In this document: positions 1 to 14,426 of the stretch, one piece after another | How the letters are laid out: the number at the start of each line of letters is the position of its first letter | Numbering within the stretch: position 1 is the stretch's first letter | Assembly: GCA_007556525.1 (NCBI GenBank) | Contig: SWJS01000002.1 | Span: 1 to 64,000 of the forward strand | DNA: 64,000 nt | Direction of reading: 5' to 3' | Source of the DNA: Lysobacteraceae bacterium CU05-9 | Lineage (GTDB): Bacteria; Pseudomonadota; Gammaproteobacteria; Xanthomonadales; Xanthomonadaceae | Translations under genes and position numbers: made by a program | The notes under the pieces: generated by a model | The model's database searches: none | What the model saw: the letters and a program-made list of their open reading frames with translations, nothing else | What the model was told of the DNA's origin: nothing

Positions 1-123
1 GCCGAAACGCTCTGCACCGACCTTCGTCAGAGCAGCCGTCAGCGTGGTCTTGCCGTGGTCAACGTGACCGATGGTGCCGACGTTAACGTGCGGCTTGGTG
101 CGTTCAAACTTACCCTTTGCCAT
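1..123 (-). CDS. tuf: Elongation factor Tu, N-terminal fragment (cut by window edge)
   Basis: The 41 residues present are the start of EF-Tu, the GTPase that delivers aminoacyl-tRNA to the ribosome. The P-loop GHVDHGKT is visible near residue 19 and the opening [20 protein letters not shown] is typical of the family. The gene runs off the left edge, so about nine tenths of it is outside the window. It is the last gene of the rpsL–rpsG–fusA–tuf str operon; 133 bases holding a hairpin and A/T-rich degenerate repeats separate it from fusA. Confidence 0.97.
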   Translation of the reverse strand, partial: MAKGKFERTKPHVNVGTIGHVDHGKTTLTAALTKVGAERFG

Positions 124-212
124 TTCTATAATCCTAATTAACTAAAGTAAAAATCTAATATCAAAAATCTAAAATCTGAAATCCAAAAACCGATTCCACA
201 TCTTGTGAGATG

Positions 213-247
213 GGGATTCCCGCACCATTTTCAAATGCGGAAATCCC
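213..247 (-). other. Intercistronic hairpin between fusA and tuf
   Basis: The bases form an imperfect 12-bp stem (gggattcccgca against tgcggaaatccc, 11 of 12 pairing) around an 11-base loop, just after the fusA stop. No T-run follows on the transcribed strand, so it is not an intrinsic terminator. It may be a processing or stability element in the fusA–tuf message. The rest of the spacer (about 142–190) is a degenerate run of AAATCTAA/AAATCTGAAATCC units. Confidence 0.4.
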
Positions 248-256
248 GGACCTCAA

Positions 257-2344
257 TTACTTCTTCATTGCAGCTTCAGCGATGTTTGCCGGAGCTTCTG
301 CGTAGTGATCGAATTCCATCGTGAAGGTCGCGCGACCTTGCGACATCGAACGCAGCGACGTTGCGTAACCGAACATTTCGCCCAGTGGCAACATGGCGTT
401 GATGACCTTACCCGATGGGCTGTCGTCCTGACCTTGCAGAATGCCGCGACGACGCGACACGTCGCCCATCACGTCACCCAGGTAGTCTTCCGGCGTCACG
501 ATTTCGACCTTCATGATTGGCTCAAGCAACACTGGCGATGCCTTGTTGAAGCCGTCCTTGAAGCCCATCGAACCGGCGATCTTAAACGCCATTTCCGAGG
601 AGTCGACTTCGTGGTACGAGCCGTCAACCAGCTTGACCTTCACGTCAACGATGGGGTAACCCGCCAACAAACCATTCTGGATCGTTTCCTGGATACCCTT
701 ATCAACTGCCGGGATGTATTCCTTAGGAACGACACCGCCGACAATCGCATTTTCGAACGAGTAACCTTCGCCCTGACCCGCTGGTTCGATTTCCAACCAG
801 ACGTGACCGAACTGACCCTTACCACCCGACTGACGGACGAACTTGCCTTCCGACTTGACAGCCTTGCGGATAGTTTCGCGGTATGCCACCTGTGGCTTAC
901 CCACGTTGGCTTCCACGTTGAACTCACGCTTCATGCGGTCGACAATGATGTCCAGGTGCAACTCACCCATACCGGCGATGATCGTCTGACCGGATTCTTC
1001 GTCGGTGCGGACGCGGAACGAAGGATCTTCCTGAGCCAAGCGACCCAGTGCAAGACCCATCTTCTCCTGGTCGGATTTCGTCTTCGGCTCAACGGCCATC
1101 GAAATCACCGGCTCTGGGAACGACATGCGCTCCAGAGTGATGACCGCGTCCTGTGCACACAGTGTGTCACCCGTCGTCACATCCTTCAGGCCGACTGCAG
1201 CAGCGATGTCGCCGGCACGGACTTCCTTGATTTCAGCGCGGTCGTTCGCGTGCATTTGCAGAATGCGGCCGACACGCTCCTTCTTCGACTTCACCGGGTT
1301 GTAAACTTGGTCGCCCGAATTCAAAACGCCGGAGTAGACGCGGAAGAACGTCAACGAACCCACGAATGGGTCGGTCATGATCTTGAACGCCAATGCCGAG
1401 AATGGTTCGGTGTCCGATGCCTTGCGGGTATCTTCCTGTTCCTTCTCATCGATGCCTTGCACCGGTGGACGGTCAGCAGGCGATGGCAACAAGTGGATGA
1501 CACCGTCAAGCATCGCTTGCACGCCCTTGTTCTTGAACGCCGTACCGCAGAATACAGGAACGATTTCAACCTTCAGGGTGCGCTCGCGCAGACCTGAAAT
1601 GATTTCAGCTTCCGACAGATCGCCTTCTTCCAGGTACTTGTCCATCAATTCTTCGCTGGCTTCTGCAGCTGCTTCCACCATGAACGAACGTGCTTCTTCG
1701 GCCTTGGCTTGCAGATCAGCAGGAATGTCCAAGTATTCGAACTTCGTACCTTGCGATGCGACGTCCCACTTGATTTCCTTCATCTTCAGCAAGTCGATGA
1801 CGCCTTCGAAACCGTCTTCAGCGCCGACTGGCACTTGCATTGGAACGGCATAGGCACCAAGCCGCGAACGCAACTGGCCAACAACATTTTCGAAGTTGGC
1901 ACCGGTACGGTCCATCTTGTTGACGAATGCCATGCGTGGCACTTTGTACTTGTTCGCCTGACGCCAAACGGTTTCGGACTGCGGTTGCACGCCACCAACG
2001 GCGCACAGCACGAACACGGCACCGTCGAGGACGCGCAGCGAGCGTTCAACTTCAATCGTGAAGTCGACGTGGCCCGGGGTATCGATGACGTTCAAACGGT
2101 ATTCCGGCATGGACTTGTCCATACCCTTCCAGAATGCAGTCGTCGCAGCAGACGTAATCGTGATGCCGCGTTCCTGTTCCTGTTCCATCCAGTCCATCGT
2201 CGCGGCACCTTCGTGCACTTCGCCGATCTTATGGCTGACGCCGGTGTAGAACAAAATGCGTTCCGACGTCGTAGTTTTGCCAGCATCGATGTGGGCCATG
2301 ATGCCAAAGTTACGGTAACGTTCAATAGGAGTGGTACGAGCCAC
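257..2344 (-). CDS. fusA: Elongation factor G
   Basis: A 695-residue EF-G, the GTPase that drives ribosomal translocation and, with RRF, ribosome recycling. The N-terminal G domain shows [13 protein letters not shown] (P-loop), the G2 region [19 protein letters not shown] (G3) and NKMD (G4), followed by the usual domains II to V. Length matches bacterial EF-G (about 700). The start is GTG with GGAAGG five bases upstream. It lies in the str operon between rpsG and tuf. No sequence in the switch regions looks unusual. Confidence 0.98.
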   Translation of the reverse strand: MARTTPIERYRNFGIMAHIDAGKTTTSERILFYTGVSHKIGEVHEGAATMDWMEQEQERGITITSAATTAFWKGMDKSMPEYRLNVIDTPGHVDFTIEVERSLRVLDGAVFVLCAVGGVQPQSETVWRQANKYKVPRMAFVNKMDRTGANFENVVGQLRSRLGAYAVPMQVPVGAEDGFEGVIDLLKMKEIKWDVASQGTKFEYLDIPADLQAKAEEARSFMVEAAAEASEELMDKYLEEGDLSEAEIISGLRERTLKVEIVPVFCGTAFKNKGVQAMLDGVIHLLPSPADRPPVQGIDEKEQEDTRKASDTEPFSALAFKIMTDPFVGSLTFFRVYSGVLNSGDQVYNPVKSKKERVGRILQMHANDRAEIKEVRAGDIAAAVGLKDVTTGDTLCAQDAVITLERMSFPEPVISMAVEPKTKSDQEKMGLALGRLAQEDPSFRVRTDEESGQTIIAGMGELHLDIIVDRMKREFNVEANVGKPQVAYRETIRKAVKSEGKFVRQSGGKGQFGHVWLEIEPAGQGEGYSFENAIVGGVVPKEYIPAVDKGIQETIQNGLLAGYPIVDVKVKLVDGSYHEVDSSEMAFKIAGSMGFKDGFNKASPVLLEPIMKVEIVTPEDYLGDVMGDVSRRRGILQGQDDSPSGKVINAMLPLGEMFGYATSLRSMSQGRATFTMEFDHYAEAPANIAEAAMKK

Positions 2345-2410
2345 GGGAACCTTCCAGTTTTAAATGATTTGACTTGAATAAGTGACTGCTTGCGCGATCA
2401 CTTCAGTTGT

Positions 2411-2434
2411 TGTGCCGGAGGTGAGTCCGGCACA
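2411..2434 (-). other. Perfect 9-bp hairpin in the rpsG–fusA spacer
   Basis: tgtgccgga and tccggcaca form a perfect 9-bp stem with a 6-base loop between the rpsG stop and the fusA start. There is no T-run, so termination is unlikely. A second short inverted repeat (aagtga…tcactt) lies at about 2379–2402. In Escherichia coli the rpsL–rpsG spacer holds the S7 binding site; a structural role in translational coupling here is only an inference. Confidence 0.35.
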
Positions 2435-2450
2435 GACACCAACGCAGGTA

Positions 2451-2918
2451 TTACCAGCGGAAGTGTGCAAACGCCTTGTTGGCTTCCGCCATACGGTGCG
2501 TTTCTTCGCGCTTCTTGATTGCGCCGCCACGGTTTTCCGAAGCGTCCATCAATTCAGCGGCGAGCTTACGTGGCATCGAGTTCTCGCCACGCTTACGTGC
2601 CGATTCGATCATCCAACGCATTGCCAAAGCCATGCGACGCGATGCGCGGACTTCGACAGGAACTTGATACGTAGCACCACCAACGCGGCGCGACTTCACT
2701 TCGACGGTTGGAGCGACGTTGCCCAATGCCTTCTCGACGAGTTCGAGGGCATTTGGGTTCTTCTCACCGATCACGTCCATTGCACCGTAGACGATCTTCT
2801 CGGCGATCGACTTCTTGCCACTTTGCATGACCATGTTGATGAAGCGTGCGATGGTTTCCGATCCGTGCTTTGGATCCGGCAAAACCGAACGCTGTGGAGC
2901 TGAGCCTTTACGCGACAT
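2451..2918 (-). CDS. rpsG: 30S ribosomal protein S7
   Basis: A 155-residue S7, the primary 16S rRNA binding protein that organises the head of the 30S subunit. The N-terminus [20 protein letters not shown], the central [20 protein letters not shown] and the [21 protein letters not shown]-terminal stretch are standard. The start ATG has AGAAGG about 10 bases upstream. It is second in the str operon; in other bacteria S7 represses this operon by binding its own mRNA, which cannot be judged from this sequence alone. Confidence 0.97.
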   Translation of the reverse strand: MSRKGSAPQRSVLPDPKHGSETIARFINMVMQSGKKSIAEKIVYGAMDVIGEKNPNALELVEKALGNVAPTVEVKSRRVGGATYQVPVEVRASRRMALAMRWMIESARKRGENSMPRKLAAELMDASENRGGAIKKREETHRMAEANKAFAHFRW

Positions 2919-2990
2919 AATTGCGTACCTTCTAAAAAATTCTTAAAAAAACGATTCGTTACTTAGTTCATCTGAACCCGGTGACGAAAA

Positions 2991-3365
2991 TTATTCCTTC
3001 GGACGCTTCGCGCCGTACTTCGAGCGACGTTGGCGACGCTTTGCAACGCCGGCGGCGTCAAGCGAACCACGCACGGTGTGGTAACGCACACCTGGCAAGT
3101 CCTTCACACGGCCGCCGCGGATCAACACGACGCTGTGCTCTTGCAGGTTGTGGCCTTCACCACCGATGTAGGAAATCACTTCGTAACCATTCGTCAGACG
3201 CACCTTGGCGACCTTACGCATAGCCGAGTTTGGCTTCTTAGGCGTGGTCGTGTAGACACGGGTGCAAACGCCACGACGTTGTGGGCAGTTTGCGAGCGCT
3301 GGCGAATTGCTCTTGTAGGTTTCAGGGGAACGCGGCTTGCGAACCAGCTGATTAATCGTTGCCAT
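2991..3365 (-). CDS. rpsL: 30S ribosomal protein S12
   Basis: A 124-residue S12, the decoding-centre protein of the 30S subunit. The motifs [13 protein letters not shown] and [11 protein letters not shown] carry wild-type lysines at the positions altered in streptomycin-resistant mutants, so the allele looks drug-sensitive. It is the first gene of the str operon, preceded by a promoter about 260 bases upstream and a long untranslated leader. Confidence 0.97.
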   Translation of the reverse strand: MATINQLVRKPRSPETYKSNSPALANCPQRRGVCTRVYTTTPKKPNSAMRKVAKVRLTNGYEVISYIGGEGHNLQEHSVVLIRGGRVKDLPGVRYHTVRGSLDAAGVAKRRQRRSKYGAKRPKE

Positions 3366-3625
3366 GTGTTATCTCAGTTAGGCGGCCGGTGGATCTGGCC
3401 GAAAAGTTTCAAACAAAAAAAGATCAGCTCGCAACCTACCCCTCCGGCAAGCGCAAGCTAAACTGTGACCCTCTTCGACGACGCAAAAGCGCCATTTCCA
3501 AGGGAAAATCTGCGATCCCGTCCTATCCTGGACCCAACACGCGGCAATTCCGTTTAGCCGCCTTTGGTGATCTGTCGGATCCTTCAACTCTGCCATCTTG
3601 GCGGATCAGGATTCCGAGAGCCCAC
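3366..3625 (-). other. Long 5' leader of the str operon
   Basis: About 250 bases separate the predicted start of transcription from the rpsL start codon. I see no terminator, no tRNA and no convincing gene in it. An open stretch of 72 codons on the same strand (3378–3596) exists but has no good ribosome binding site and reads like chance. A leader this long leaves room for an RNA regulatory element, which I could not identify. Confidence 0.4.
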
Positions 3626-3655
3626 ATTCTAACAGGTTTTGGGAGGTTGTGGCAA
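3626..3655 (-). promoter_or_regulatory. Sigma-70-like promoter of the str operon
   Basis: Reading the minus strand, TTGCCA (5 of 6 to consensus) and TAGAAT (5 of 6) are separated by 18 bases. This is the best promoter match upstream of rpsL and is placed for an mRNA start near 3619. A TACAAT on the plus strand at 3683–3688 could serve the divergent small gene. Confidence 0.6.
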
Positions 3656-3724
3656 GTCGCCGTGCGCGTTGTGTTGCACTGCTACAATCGGGTCTGGAAC
3701 CCCTTTCAGGACTGCCAAAATATC

Positions 3725-4156
3725 ATGGGTGTCATTCAATATCGCCGCGGTGAACGCTTTGACCGGGTCATTGTCAGCAAGAACGAGGATCCTCGCGCTT
3801 CGACGATGATTGTGCGCCTGAACACCCATAGTTTCAAGGTACCGGAGAGCCAGACGCGGGCTGCTGTAGCGCCTGTCGCAGCCGCCAAGCCTAGCACCGC
3901 TCCCCTGCCCGAGGACCGCAGTCTCGCGGCGGTGCTGAAGCGTGCCGTCGAGGCAGCCGCACAGCAATCGAACGATGCCACGACTCGGGAGGTCTTCAAG
4001 CCTGCCGTTGACGCCGCCAATCGATCACGCGACGAAGCTCAGAAGATCTGGACGGAAGTCTCCAATAAGTCCAAGGAAGGCGTGAAGACGAATCCGCTCA
4101 AGCTCTTCATTATTGGCTTCATTGCGTTTCAGGTCTTACGCGCGATTTTCAACTGA
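3725..4156 (+). CDS. Hypothetical protein with a C-terminal membrane anchor
   Basis: A 143-residue protein I do not recognise. The first 60 residues are polar, the middle is Ala/Arg/Glu-rich and probably helical (about 65–120), and the last 18 residues (LKLFIIGFIAFQVLRAIF) form one hydrophobic segment, suggesting a tail-anchored inner-membrane protein. Its pattern vaguely recalls ElaB/DUF883-type ribosome-associated membrane proteins, but the match is too weak to name. The start is uncertain: ATG at 3725 has only a distant AGGA, and a second ATG lies at 3806. It ends 21 bases inside the convergent DUF4442 gene. Confidence 0.55.
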   Translation: MGVIQYRRGERFDRVIVSKNEDPRASTMIVRLNTHSFKVPESQTRAAVAPVAAAKPSTAPLPEDRSLAAVLKRAVEAAAQQSNDATTREVFKPAVDAANRSRDEAQKIWTEVSNKSKEGVKTNPLKLFIIGFIAFQVLRAIFN

Positions 4157-4672
4157 CCGCTTCGCGAGCTTTTCTTTGTAAAACGCACGGTCCGCAATAT
4201 AAATCTGCTTGTGCACTTCGCAGAACACCGTCGTGCCTTCCTTGTTCGTCAAGTTAGTCACCTTCTCGAACGTGAACTCTTTCTCTTCGGCGACACGGCG
4301 CTTCAATGCTTCGACTTCTTCGGGCGTATACGTGAACTCCGCATACAGGTCCTCACGTGCAGGACGCTTGAATAGAACTTCCGCGGATTTGTCCCAGACG
4401 ACGTAATTTTTGTCGAGTAATTGCATGAGCTGCACCATCGGAAACGGATCGACCGCCGAGAACATACTCCCGCCAAAAATCGAGCTCACATAATTCTTAT
4501 TGCGCCAACTGATCGGCACCTTGATCCGGATGTGCATCATGTCATCGCTCACCGAGATGACCTTGCCCGTCGAACGCCTATACATCGGTGACAGATTGAA
4601 TCCCCACTTGAACAACGTTGGCTTGCCGACATACTTCGACAGCCGATCCATCATCACCTCATAAACCGACAT
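4136..4672 (-). CDS. DUF4442 family protein (hotdog-fold, thioesterase-like)
   Basis: A 178-residue cytoplasmic protein of the DUF4442/YiiD-C type, a hotdog fold related to acyl-CoA thioesterases. Visible hallmarks are the YRRSTGKVISVSDD opening strand, the IRIKVPISWRNKNYV segment and GGSMFSAVDPFPMVQLMQLL, which forms the central hot-dog helix. The substrate is unknown. It converges with, and overlaps by 21 bases, the small anchored protein on the plus strand. Confidence 0.8.
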   Translation of the reverse strand: MSVYEVMMDRLSKYVGKPTLFKWGFNLSPMYRRSTGKVISVSDDMMHIRIKVPISWRNKNYVSSIFGGSMFSAVDPFPMVQLMQLLDKNYVVWDKSAEVLFKRPAREDLYAEFTYTPEEVEALKRRVAEEKEFTFEKVTNLTNKEGTTVFCEVHKQIYIADRAFYKEKLAKRSVENRA

Positions 4673-4776
4673 TTTCCTTCCTTGTTGTATGCAAGCATCA
4701 CAGTGTAACGGAAAGCCAACGGTGATTTAAGCGCGCTGGTAGCAAGCTATGAACTCAACCCCCCGGAGGCTCAACC

Positions 4777-5175
4777 GTGAAATTCAATCCCGTCATTTGG
4801 TTCGAAATTTACGTGCAGGATCTTGCACGTGCAACGATGTTTTACGAAATTCTGCTCGGCATCAAACTGGAACCCCTCGGGAATCCAACCGATGACAACA
4901 TGCAGATGATGGCGTTCCCGATGGAGATGGGATCGACCGGTGCAGGCGGTGCCCTTGTCAAAATGGAAGGCGTCCAACCCGGCCCCGGCGGCACTCTCGT
5001 CTACTTCTCCTCCGACGATGTTGCGATTGAAGTTGCGCGCATTGAAGCGGCAGGTGGCAAGGTTTTCAAGGACAAAGTGTCCATCGGCCAATTCGGCGAC
5101 ATCGCATTGGGCTTCGACACCGAGGGCAACATGTTCGGTCTGCACAACGCGCCAGCCGGCGCCGAGTCCTGTTAA
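4777..5175 (+). CDS. VOC family protein (glyoxalase/bleomycin-resistance fold)
   Basis: A 132-residue single-domain VOC protein. It opens with FNPVIWFEIYVQDLARATMFY, and a second beta-alpha-beta-beta-beta unit begins at GGTLVYFSSDD and ends DIALGFDTEGNMFGLHN, where the conserved C-terminal strand carries the usual metal-ligand region. The specific reaction cannot be assigned. The start is GTG at 4777, with GGAGG eight bases upstream. It is a single gene closed by a terminator shared with rpoC. Confidence 0.85.
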   Translation: MKFNPVIWFEIYVQDLARATMFYEILLGIKLEPLGNPTDDNMQMMAFPMEMGSTGAGGALVKMEGVQPGPGGTLVYFSSDDVAIEVARIEAAGGKVFKDKVSIGQFGDIALGFDTEGNMFGLHNAPAGAESC

Positions 5176-5195
5176 CAACCCTTGCCGCTCAAAAC

Positions 5196-5225
5196 AAAAA
5201 GCCACCCGATGAAGGGTGGCCTTTT
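5196..5225. terminator. Bidirectional intrinsic terminator between VOC gene and rpoC
   Basis: gccaccc–gatgaa–gggtggc is a 7-bp GC-rich stem with a 6-base loop. It is flanked by AAAACAAAAA on the left and CTTTTG on the right, so it gives a T-run in both directions. It sits between the convergent stops at 5175 and 5249. Confidence 0.85.
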
Positions 5226-5248
5226 GCTTGTAACGATAACGCTGAAGA

Positions 5249-9568
<4,320 letters not shown>

Positions 9569-9616
9569 TACTTATCTCCGAGAGGAGTGAATATGGTCGT
9601 GAGAGGAAAGCAACGG

Positions 9617-12600
9617 TTAGTTGCTTTCCAGCTCCATGTTGATACCGAGGGATTGGATTTCCTTCCTCAACACGTTGAACGATTCAGGCATGCCGGCAAC
9701 GCTTTCGTATTCGTTATCCACGATGTTCTTGTACATCTGGTTACGACCTTGAACGTCGTCGGACTTGACCGTGAGCATTTCCTGCAGCGTGTACGCCGCA
9801 CCGTATGCTTCCAGTGCCCAAACTTCCATTTCGCCGAAACGCTGACCACCGAACTGCGCCTTACCACCCAGCGGCTGCTGCGTGACAAGTGAGTAAGGAC
9901 CGGTTGAACGTGCGTGCATCTTGTCATCCACCAAGTGGTTGAGCTTCAGCATGTGCATGTAACCAACCGTCACCGGACGATCAAATGCTTCACCGGTGCG
10001 ACCATCGAACAACGTCGTTTGACCGCTGGTTGGCAGATCGGCAAGTGCGAGCATTTGCTTGATTTCAGCTTCGTCGGCACCGTCGAACACTGGCGTTGCC
10101 ATTGGCACGCCGCCCGTCAGGTTGCCGGCCAACGTCAACAACTCTTCGTCGGAGAACTTCGACAGGTCAACGCGAACACCTTCGGCCGTCTTGTCGTGGT
10201 TATAGATCTCGTCGAGGAACGAACGCAATTGCTTGACGTTCGCGTTGTCACGCATCATGCGATCAATCTTCGCGCCCAGACCCTTCGCAGCCCAACCCAA
10301 GTGGACTTCGAGAACCTGACCGATGTTCATACGCGATGGAACGCCGAGTGGATTCAACACAACGTCAACGGTTTGACCGTCTGCCATGTATGGCATGTCC
10401 TGAACAGGAACGATCGTCGAAACGACACCCTTGTTACCGTGACGGCCAGCCATCTTGTCACCCGGTTGGATGCGACGCTTAACTGCCAAAAACACCTTGA
10501 CCATCTTCAAGACGCCCGGTGCCAAATCGTCACCTTGCAGGATCTTGTTGCGCTTGTCGTCCTTACGCTTTTCGAACTCAGCCTTGTGCGCGTCGAGCTG
10601 CTTACGGGCAGTGTCGAGTGCGTCAGCGGCGTCATCATCCTTCAAGCGGAAGGTGAACCAGTCTTTCTTGTCGACGTTGTCGAGGACGAGCGACGAAAGG
10701 GTTTCACCTTTCTTCACGCCCGTACCACCGTTGACGACCTTGCCTTGCAACTGCGAACGCAGACGCGCAAAAATCGCCGCTTCAAGAATGCGGTACTGAT
10801 CGTCGAAGTCCTTGTTCACGCGAACAATTTCTTCTTGCTGGATCTTCTTCGCACGTTCGTCACGTTCGATGCCGTCACGCGTAAAGACTTGAACGTCGAT
10901 GACCACGCCGTCCATGCCAGGTGGCACGCGCAGCGAGCTGTCCTTCACGTCCGATGCCTTCTCACCGAAGATCGCGCGCAACAACTTCTCTTCAGGAGTC
11001 AATTGCGATTCGCCCTTCGGCGTGACCTTACCGACGAGGATGTCACCCGCGCGGACTTCCGCACCGATGTACACCACGCCCGACGTGTCGAGACGGTTCA
11101 ATGCCGATTCCGAAACGTTCGGGATATCTGCAGTGATTTCTTCCGCGCCGAGCTTCGTATCACGCGCTTGAACCGTCAGTTCTTCGATGTGGATCGTCGT
11201 GTAACGGTCTTCTTGAACAACGCGTTCCGACAAAAGGATCGAGTCTTCGAAGTTGTAACCGTTCCATGGCATGAATGCCACGAGCATGTTTTGGCCCAGT
11301 GCCAATTCACCGATGTCCGTCGAAGGACCATCCGCCAAAACGTCACCACGCGCAATCACGTCACCAACCTTCACGAGTGGCGATTGATTGATACAGGTGT
11401 TCTGGTTCGAACGGGTGTACTTGATCAGGTTGTAGATGTCCACGCCAGCATCGTTGCCGCCGGTGAGTTCGCGTTCGTTCGCCTTGACCACGATGCGCGC
11501 TGCGTCGATTTGTTCGATCACACCGCCACGCATTGCGTTCACGGTCACACCCGAGTCACGTGCAACTGCGCGTTCAATGCCGGTACCGACCAAAGGCTTT
11601 TCGGACTTCAGCGTTGGCACAGCTTGACGCTGCATGTTCGCACCCATCAATGCACGGTTCGCATCGTCGTGCTCGAGGAACGGAACCAAAGCCGCTGCAA
11701 CCGAAACGGTCTGCATTGGCGAGACGTCCATGTAGTCGATTTCGCTTGGTGGCTTGAGCAAAAATTCGCCCTTGCTACGGCAGTCGACGAATTGAGCAGT
11801 GATGTTGCCCTTCGAGTCTTGCGGCGCGAACGCCTGTGCAATGACGTATTCATTTTCTTCAATGGCCGACAGGAATTCGATTTCGTCGGTGACCTTGCCG
11901 TTCACGACCTTGCGGTATGGCGTTTCGAGGAAGCCATACTTGTTCGTGCGCGAGAACACTGCCAACGAGTTGATCAAACCAATGTTTGGACCTTCCGGCG
12001 TTTCGATCGTACAAACGCGACCGTAGTGCGTTGGGTGAACGTCGCGGACTTCAAAGCCTGCGCGCTCACGCGTCAAACCACCTGGACCCAACGCCGAAAC
12101 GCGACGCTTGTGCGTGACTTCGGACAATGGATTGTTTTGGTCCATGAACTGCGACAGTTGCGACGAACCGAAGAATTCCTTTATCGATGCAGCCACTGGC
12201 TTCGCGTTGATCAATTCTTGCGGCGTCAAACCTTCCGACTCAGCCATCGACAAACGTTCCTTGACGGCACGTTCAACGCGGACCAAGCCAACGCGGAATG
12301 CATTTTCGGCCATTTCGCCGACCGAACGCACACGACGGTTACCCAGGTGATCGATATCGTCAACGACATCGCGGCCGTTACGGATTTCGGTCAACTGGCG
12401 GATGACGTCGAGGATGTCGGACATGTCACCATTTTCTTCACGGAGCGCAACCGACTCTGCATCCTTGCGGTCTGCAAAATAACGCGCATCGTAAAGCACG
12501 TGTGCGCCTTCCGTTTCCGGACGGCCCAAACGCTTGTTGAACTTCATGCGACCCACTGCCGACAAGTCGTAGCGGTCGAACGTGAAGAACAAGTTGTGGA

Positions 12601-13771
12601 ACAAGTTCTGTGCAGCATCCTTGGTTGGTGGCTCACCCGGACGCATCATGCGGTAGATTTCAACCAACGCGTCGGTTTGGGTACGCGTGGCGTCAGCACG
12701 CAATGTCGTCGAGATGTATGGTCCGCGGTCCAGATCGTTGATCCAGATCGTGCCGATCGATTCGATGCCAGCCTTGCGGAATGCTTCGAGTTGCTCTGCA
12801 GTGATTTCGTCGTTTGCCAACGCGAGTTCTTCACCCGTCGCTTCGTCGACAACGTCATGCGACAGCGTGCGACCGATGACGAAGTCATCAGGCACTGCCA
12901 ATGCGTCGATGCCGGCGTCCGTCAATTGCTTGACGTGACGTGCCGTGATGCGCTTACCGGCTTCAACGATGACGGTCTTGCCATCAACGATGTCAAAGTC
13001 GAGCGTTTCGCCGCGGAGGCGTTCTGCCACGAGTTCCCACTGCACACCTTCCTTCGGGTCGATGTGGAATGCGTTGATCTCGAAGAACTCATTGAGCATG
13101 TCTTCGTTCGTGTAACCCAGTGCGCGCAGCAGCACGGTGACTGGCAACTTACGGCGACGGTCGATACGGGTATACAGGCCGTCCTTCGGATCGAATTCGA
13201 AGTCGAGCCACGAACCGCGGTAAGGAATGATGCGGGCCGAGTACAGAACCTTGCCGGAGCTGTGCGTCTTGCCACGGTCATGGTCAAAAAACACGCCAGG
13301 CGAACGGTGCAACTGCGACACGATGACGCGTTCCGTACCGTTGACGATGAAGGTACCGTTGTCCGTCATGAGTGGAATTTCACCCATGTAGACTTCCTGT
13401 TCCTTGATGTACTTGATTTGCTTGTTCGAGGATTCGCGGTCGTAGATGACCAGCTTGACCTTGACCTTCAGCGGTGCGCTGTAGGATTGACCACGCGTAC
13501 GGCATTCGCGCTCGTCGAACGCAGGTTCACCCAGGGTGTAACCAGCATATTCGAGTGCAGCGTTACCACTGTACGAAGAGATCGGGAAAACGGATTTGAG
13601 CGCCGCGTGCAGACCTTTGTCTTCGCGTGCGTCAGATGCTTTGTTGGCCTGCAGGAATTCGCGGTAGGAATCGACCTGGATCGCTAGCAGGAAAGGGACC
13701 TCGAGAATGGAACCGCGCTTACCGAAATCCTTGCGGATGCGCTTCTTCTCGGTGAAAGAATACGTCGTCAT
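9617..13771 (-). CDS. rpoB: RNA polymerase beta subunit
   Basis: A 1384-residue beta subunit. The rifampicin-binding cluster ([23 protein letters not shown]) is wild type, and the fork-loop [16 protein letters not shown], the active-site [13 protein letters not shown] and the C-terminal [21 protein letters not shown] are intact. The gene lies 229 bases downstream of rplL; the spacer contains a hairpin with a T-rich tail. The ribosome binding site is weak (GAGG about 12 bases from ATG). Confidence 0.98.
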   Translation of the reverse strand: MTTYSFTEKKRIRKDFGKRGSILEVPFLLAIQVDSYREFLQANKASDAREDKGLHAALKSVFPISSYSGNAALEYAGYTLGEPAFDERECRTRGQSYSAPLKVKVKLVIYDRESSNKQIKYIKEQEVYMGEIPLMTDNGTFIVNGTERVIVSQLHRSPGVFFDHDRGKTHSSGKVLYSARIIPYRGSWLDFEFDPKDGLYTRIDRRRKLPVTVLLRALGYTNEDMLNEFFEINAFHIDPKEGVQWELVAERLRGETLDFDIVDGKTVIVEAGKRITARHVKQLTDAGIDALAVPDDFVIGRTLSHDVVDEATGEELALANDEITAEQLEAFRKAGIESIGTIWINDLDRGPYISTTLRADATRTQTDALVEIYRMMRPGEPPTKDAAQNLFHNLFFTFDRYDLSAVGRMKFNKRLGRPETEGAHVLYDARYFADRKDAESVALREENGDMSDILDVIRQLTEIRNGRDVVDDIDHLGNRRVRSVGEMAENAFRVGLVRVERAVKERLSMAESEGLTPQELINAKPVAASIKEFFGSSQLSQFMDQNNPLSEVTHKRRVSALGPGGLTRERAGFEVRDVHPTHYGRVCTIETPEGPNIGLINSLAVFSRTNKYGFLETPYRKVVNGKVTDEIEFLSAIEENEYVIAQAFAPQDSKGNITAQFVDCRSKGEFLLKPPSEIDYMDVSPMQTVSVAAALVPFLEHDDANRALMGANMQRQAVPTLKSEKPLVGTGIERAVARDSGVTVNAMRGGVIEQIDAARIVVKANERELTGGNDAGVDIYNLIKYTRSNQNTCINQSPLVKVGDVIARGDVLADGPSTDIGELALGQNMLVAFMPWNGYNFEDSILLSERVVQEDRYTTIHIEELTVQARDTKLGAEEITADIPNVSESALNRLDTSGVVYIGAEVRAGDILVGKVTPKGESQLTPEEKLLRAIFGEKASDVKDSSLRVPPGMDGVVIDVQVFTRDGIERDERAKKIQQEEIVRVNKDFDDQYRILEAAIFARLRSQLQGKVVNGGTGVKKGETLSSLVLDNVDKKDWFTFRLKDDDAADALDTARKQLDAHKAEFEKRKDDKRNKILQGDDLAPGVLKMVKVFLAVKRRIQPGDKMAGRHGNKGVVSTIVPVQDMPYMADGQTVDVVLNPLGVPSRMNIGQVLEVHLGWAAKGLGAKIDRMMRDNANVKQLRSFLDEIYNHDKTAEGVRVDLSKFSDEELLTLAGNLTGGVPMATPVFDGADEAEIKQMLALADLPTSGQTTLFDGRTGEAFDRPVTVGYMHMLKLNHLVDDKMHARSTGPYSLVTQQPLGGKAQFGGQRFGEMEVWALEAYGAAYTLQEMLTVKSDDVQGRNQMYKNIVDNEYESVAGMPESFNVLRKEIQSLGINMELESN

Positions 13772-13910
13772 GGGAGTTGATGCCTCAGTATTGGAAAAAT
13801 CAAATTTTGTACAACGTCCAAACGGTTGAAGTCGCTGATATTGCCGGCATCAGCACGCCCTCTCCCACTACTTCATCGCCTGGATGGTCTTGCAAAATTA
13901 CGGTGTAACT

Positions 13911-13947
13911 AAAACGACCAAAGGCTGGAGTCCATATGGACCCAGCC
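13911..13947 (-). terminator. Probable partial terminator (attenuator) between rplL and rpoB
   Basis: On the minus strand GGCTGG-GTCC-ATAT-GGAC-t-CCAGCC folds into a stem with one bulged base, followed by TTTGGTCGTTTT. E. coli has a well-known attenuator in the same rplL–rpoB spacer that lowers polymerase expression relative to ribosomal proteins. Position and structure here fit that role. The interrupted T-run suggests leaky termination. Confidence 0.55.
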
Positions 13948-14000
13948 TCGGTGAGTCACGGCAATACGCGGCGAGCGCAATGCCATGACGGGAACTCAAA

Positions 14001-14375
14001 TTACTTGAGTTCAACAACTGCGCCAGCTGCTTCGAGTTCTTTCTTGAACTTCTCAGCGTCTTCCTTCGAAGCGCCTTCCTTAACAACTTGTGGTGCAGCT
14101 TCGACCATGTCCTTAGCTTCCTTCAAGCCAAGACCGGTGATACCGCGAACAGCCTTAATGACTTCAACCTTCTTCGCGCCGGCTTCCTTCAGCACGACGT
14201 TGAATTCGGTTTGTTCTTCAGCTGGAGCGCCGCCAGCAGCAGGGCCAGCAGCCATGACGACAGGAGCAGCAGCGGTCACGCCGAAATGCTCTTCCATCGC
14301 CTTAACGAGTTCCATAACTTCCATCAGCGACTTCGCGCCGATAGCTTCGATGATTTGTTCGTTCGAAAGGGACAT
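14001..14375 (-). CDS. rplL: 50S ribosomal protein L7/L12
   Basis: A 124-residue L7/L12, the multi-copy stalk protein that recruits translation factors. The N-terminal dimerisation domain ([12 protein letters not shown]), the Ala/Gly/Pro hinge ([20 protein letters not shown], about residues 35–54) and the C-terminal domain with [20 protein letters not shown] are all standard. It follows rplJ by 51 bases. Confidence 0.98.
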   Translation of the reverse strand: MSLSNEQIIEAIGAKSLMEVMELVKAMEEHFGVTAAAPVVMAAGPAAGGAPAEEQTEFNVVLKEAGAKKVEVIKAVRGITGLGLKEAKDMVEAAPQVVKEGASKEDAEKFKKELEAAGAVVELK

Positions 14376-14426
14376 TGTTTTACCTTTTGAAAATTTACGT
14401 AAGAGATTTGGGAAAAAATCTACTGA

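Noticed and set aside
3378-3596. 72-codon open frame in the rpsL leader
   Set aside because: Composition is Arg/Cys/Phe-rich, there is no Shine–Dalgarno site, and it lies wholly in an untranslated leader.
9914-13687. 1257-codon plus-strand frame opposite rpoB, and a similar one at 7700–9892
   Set aside because: Both arise from codon bias of rpoB and rpoC on the other strand; no ribosome binding site or family motif.
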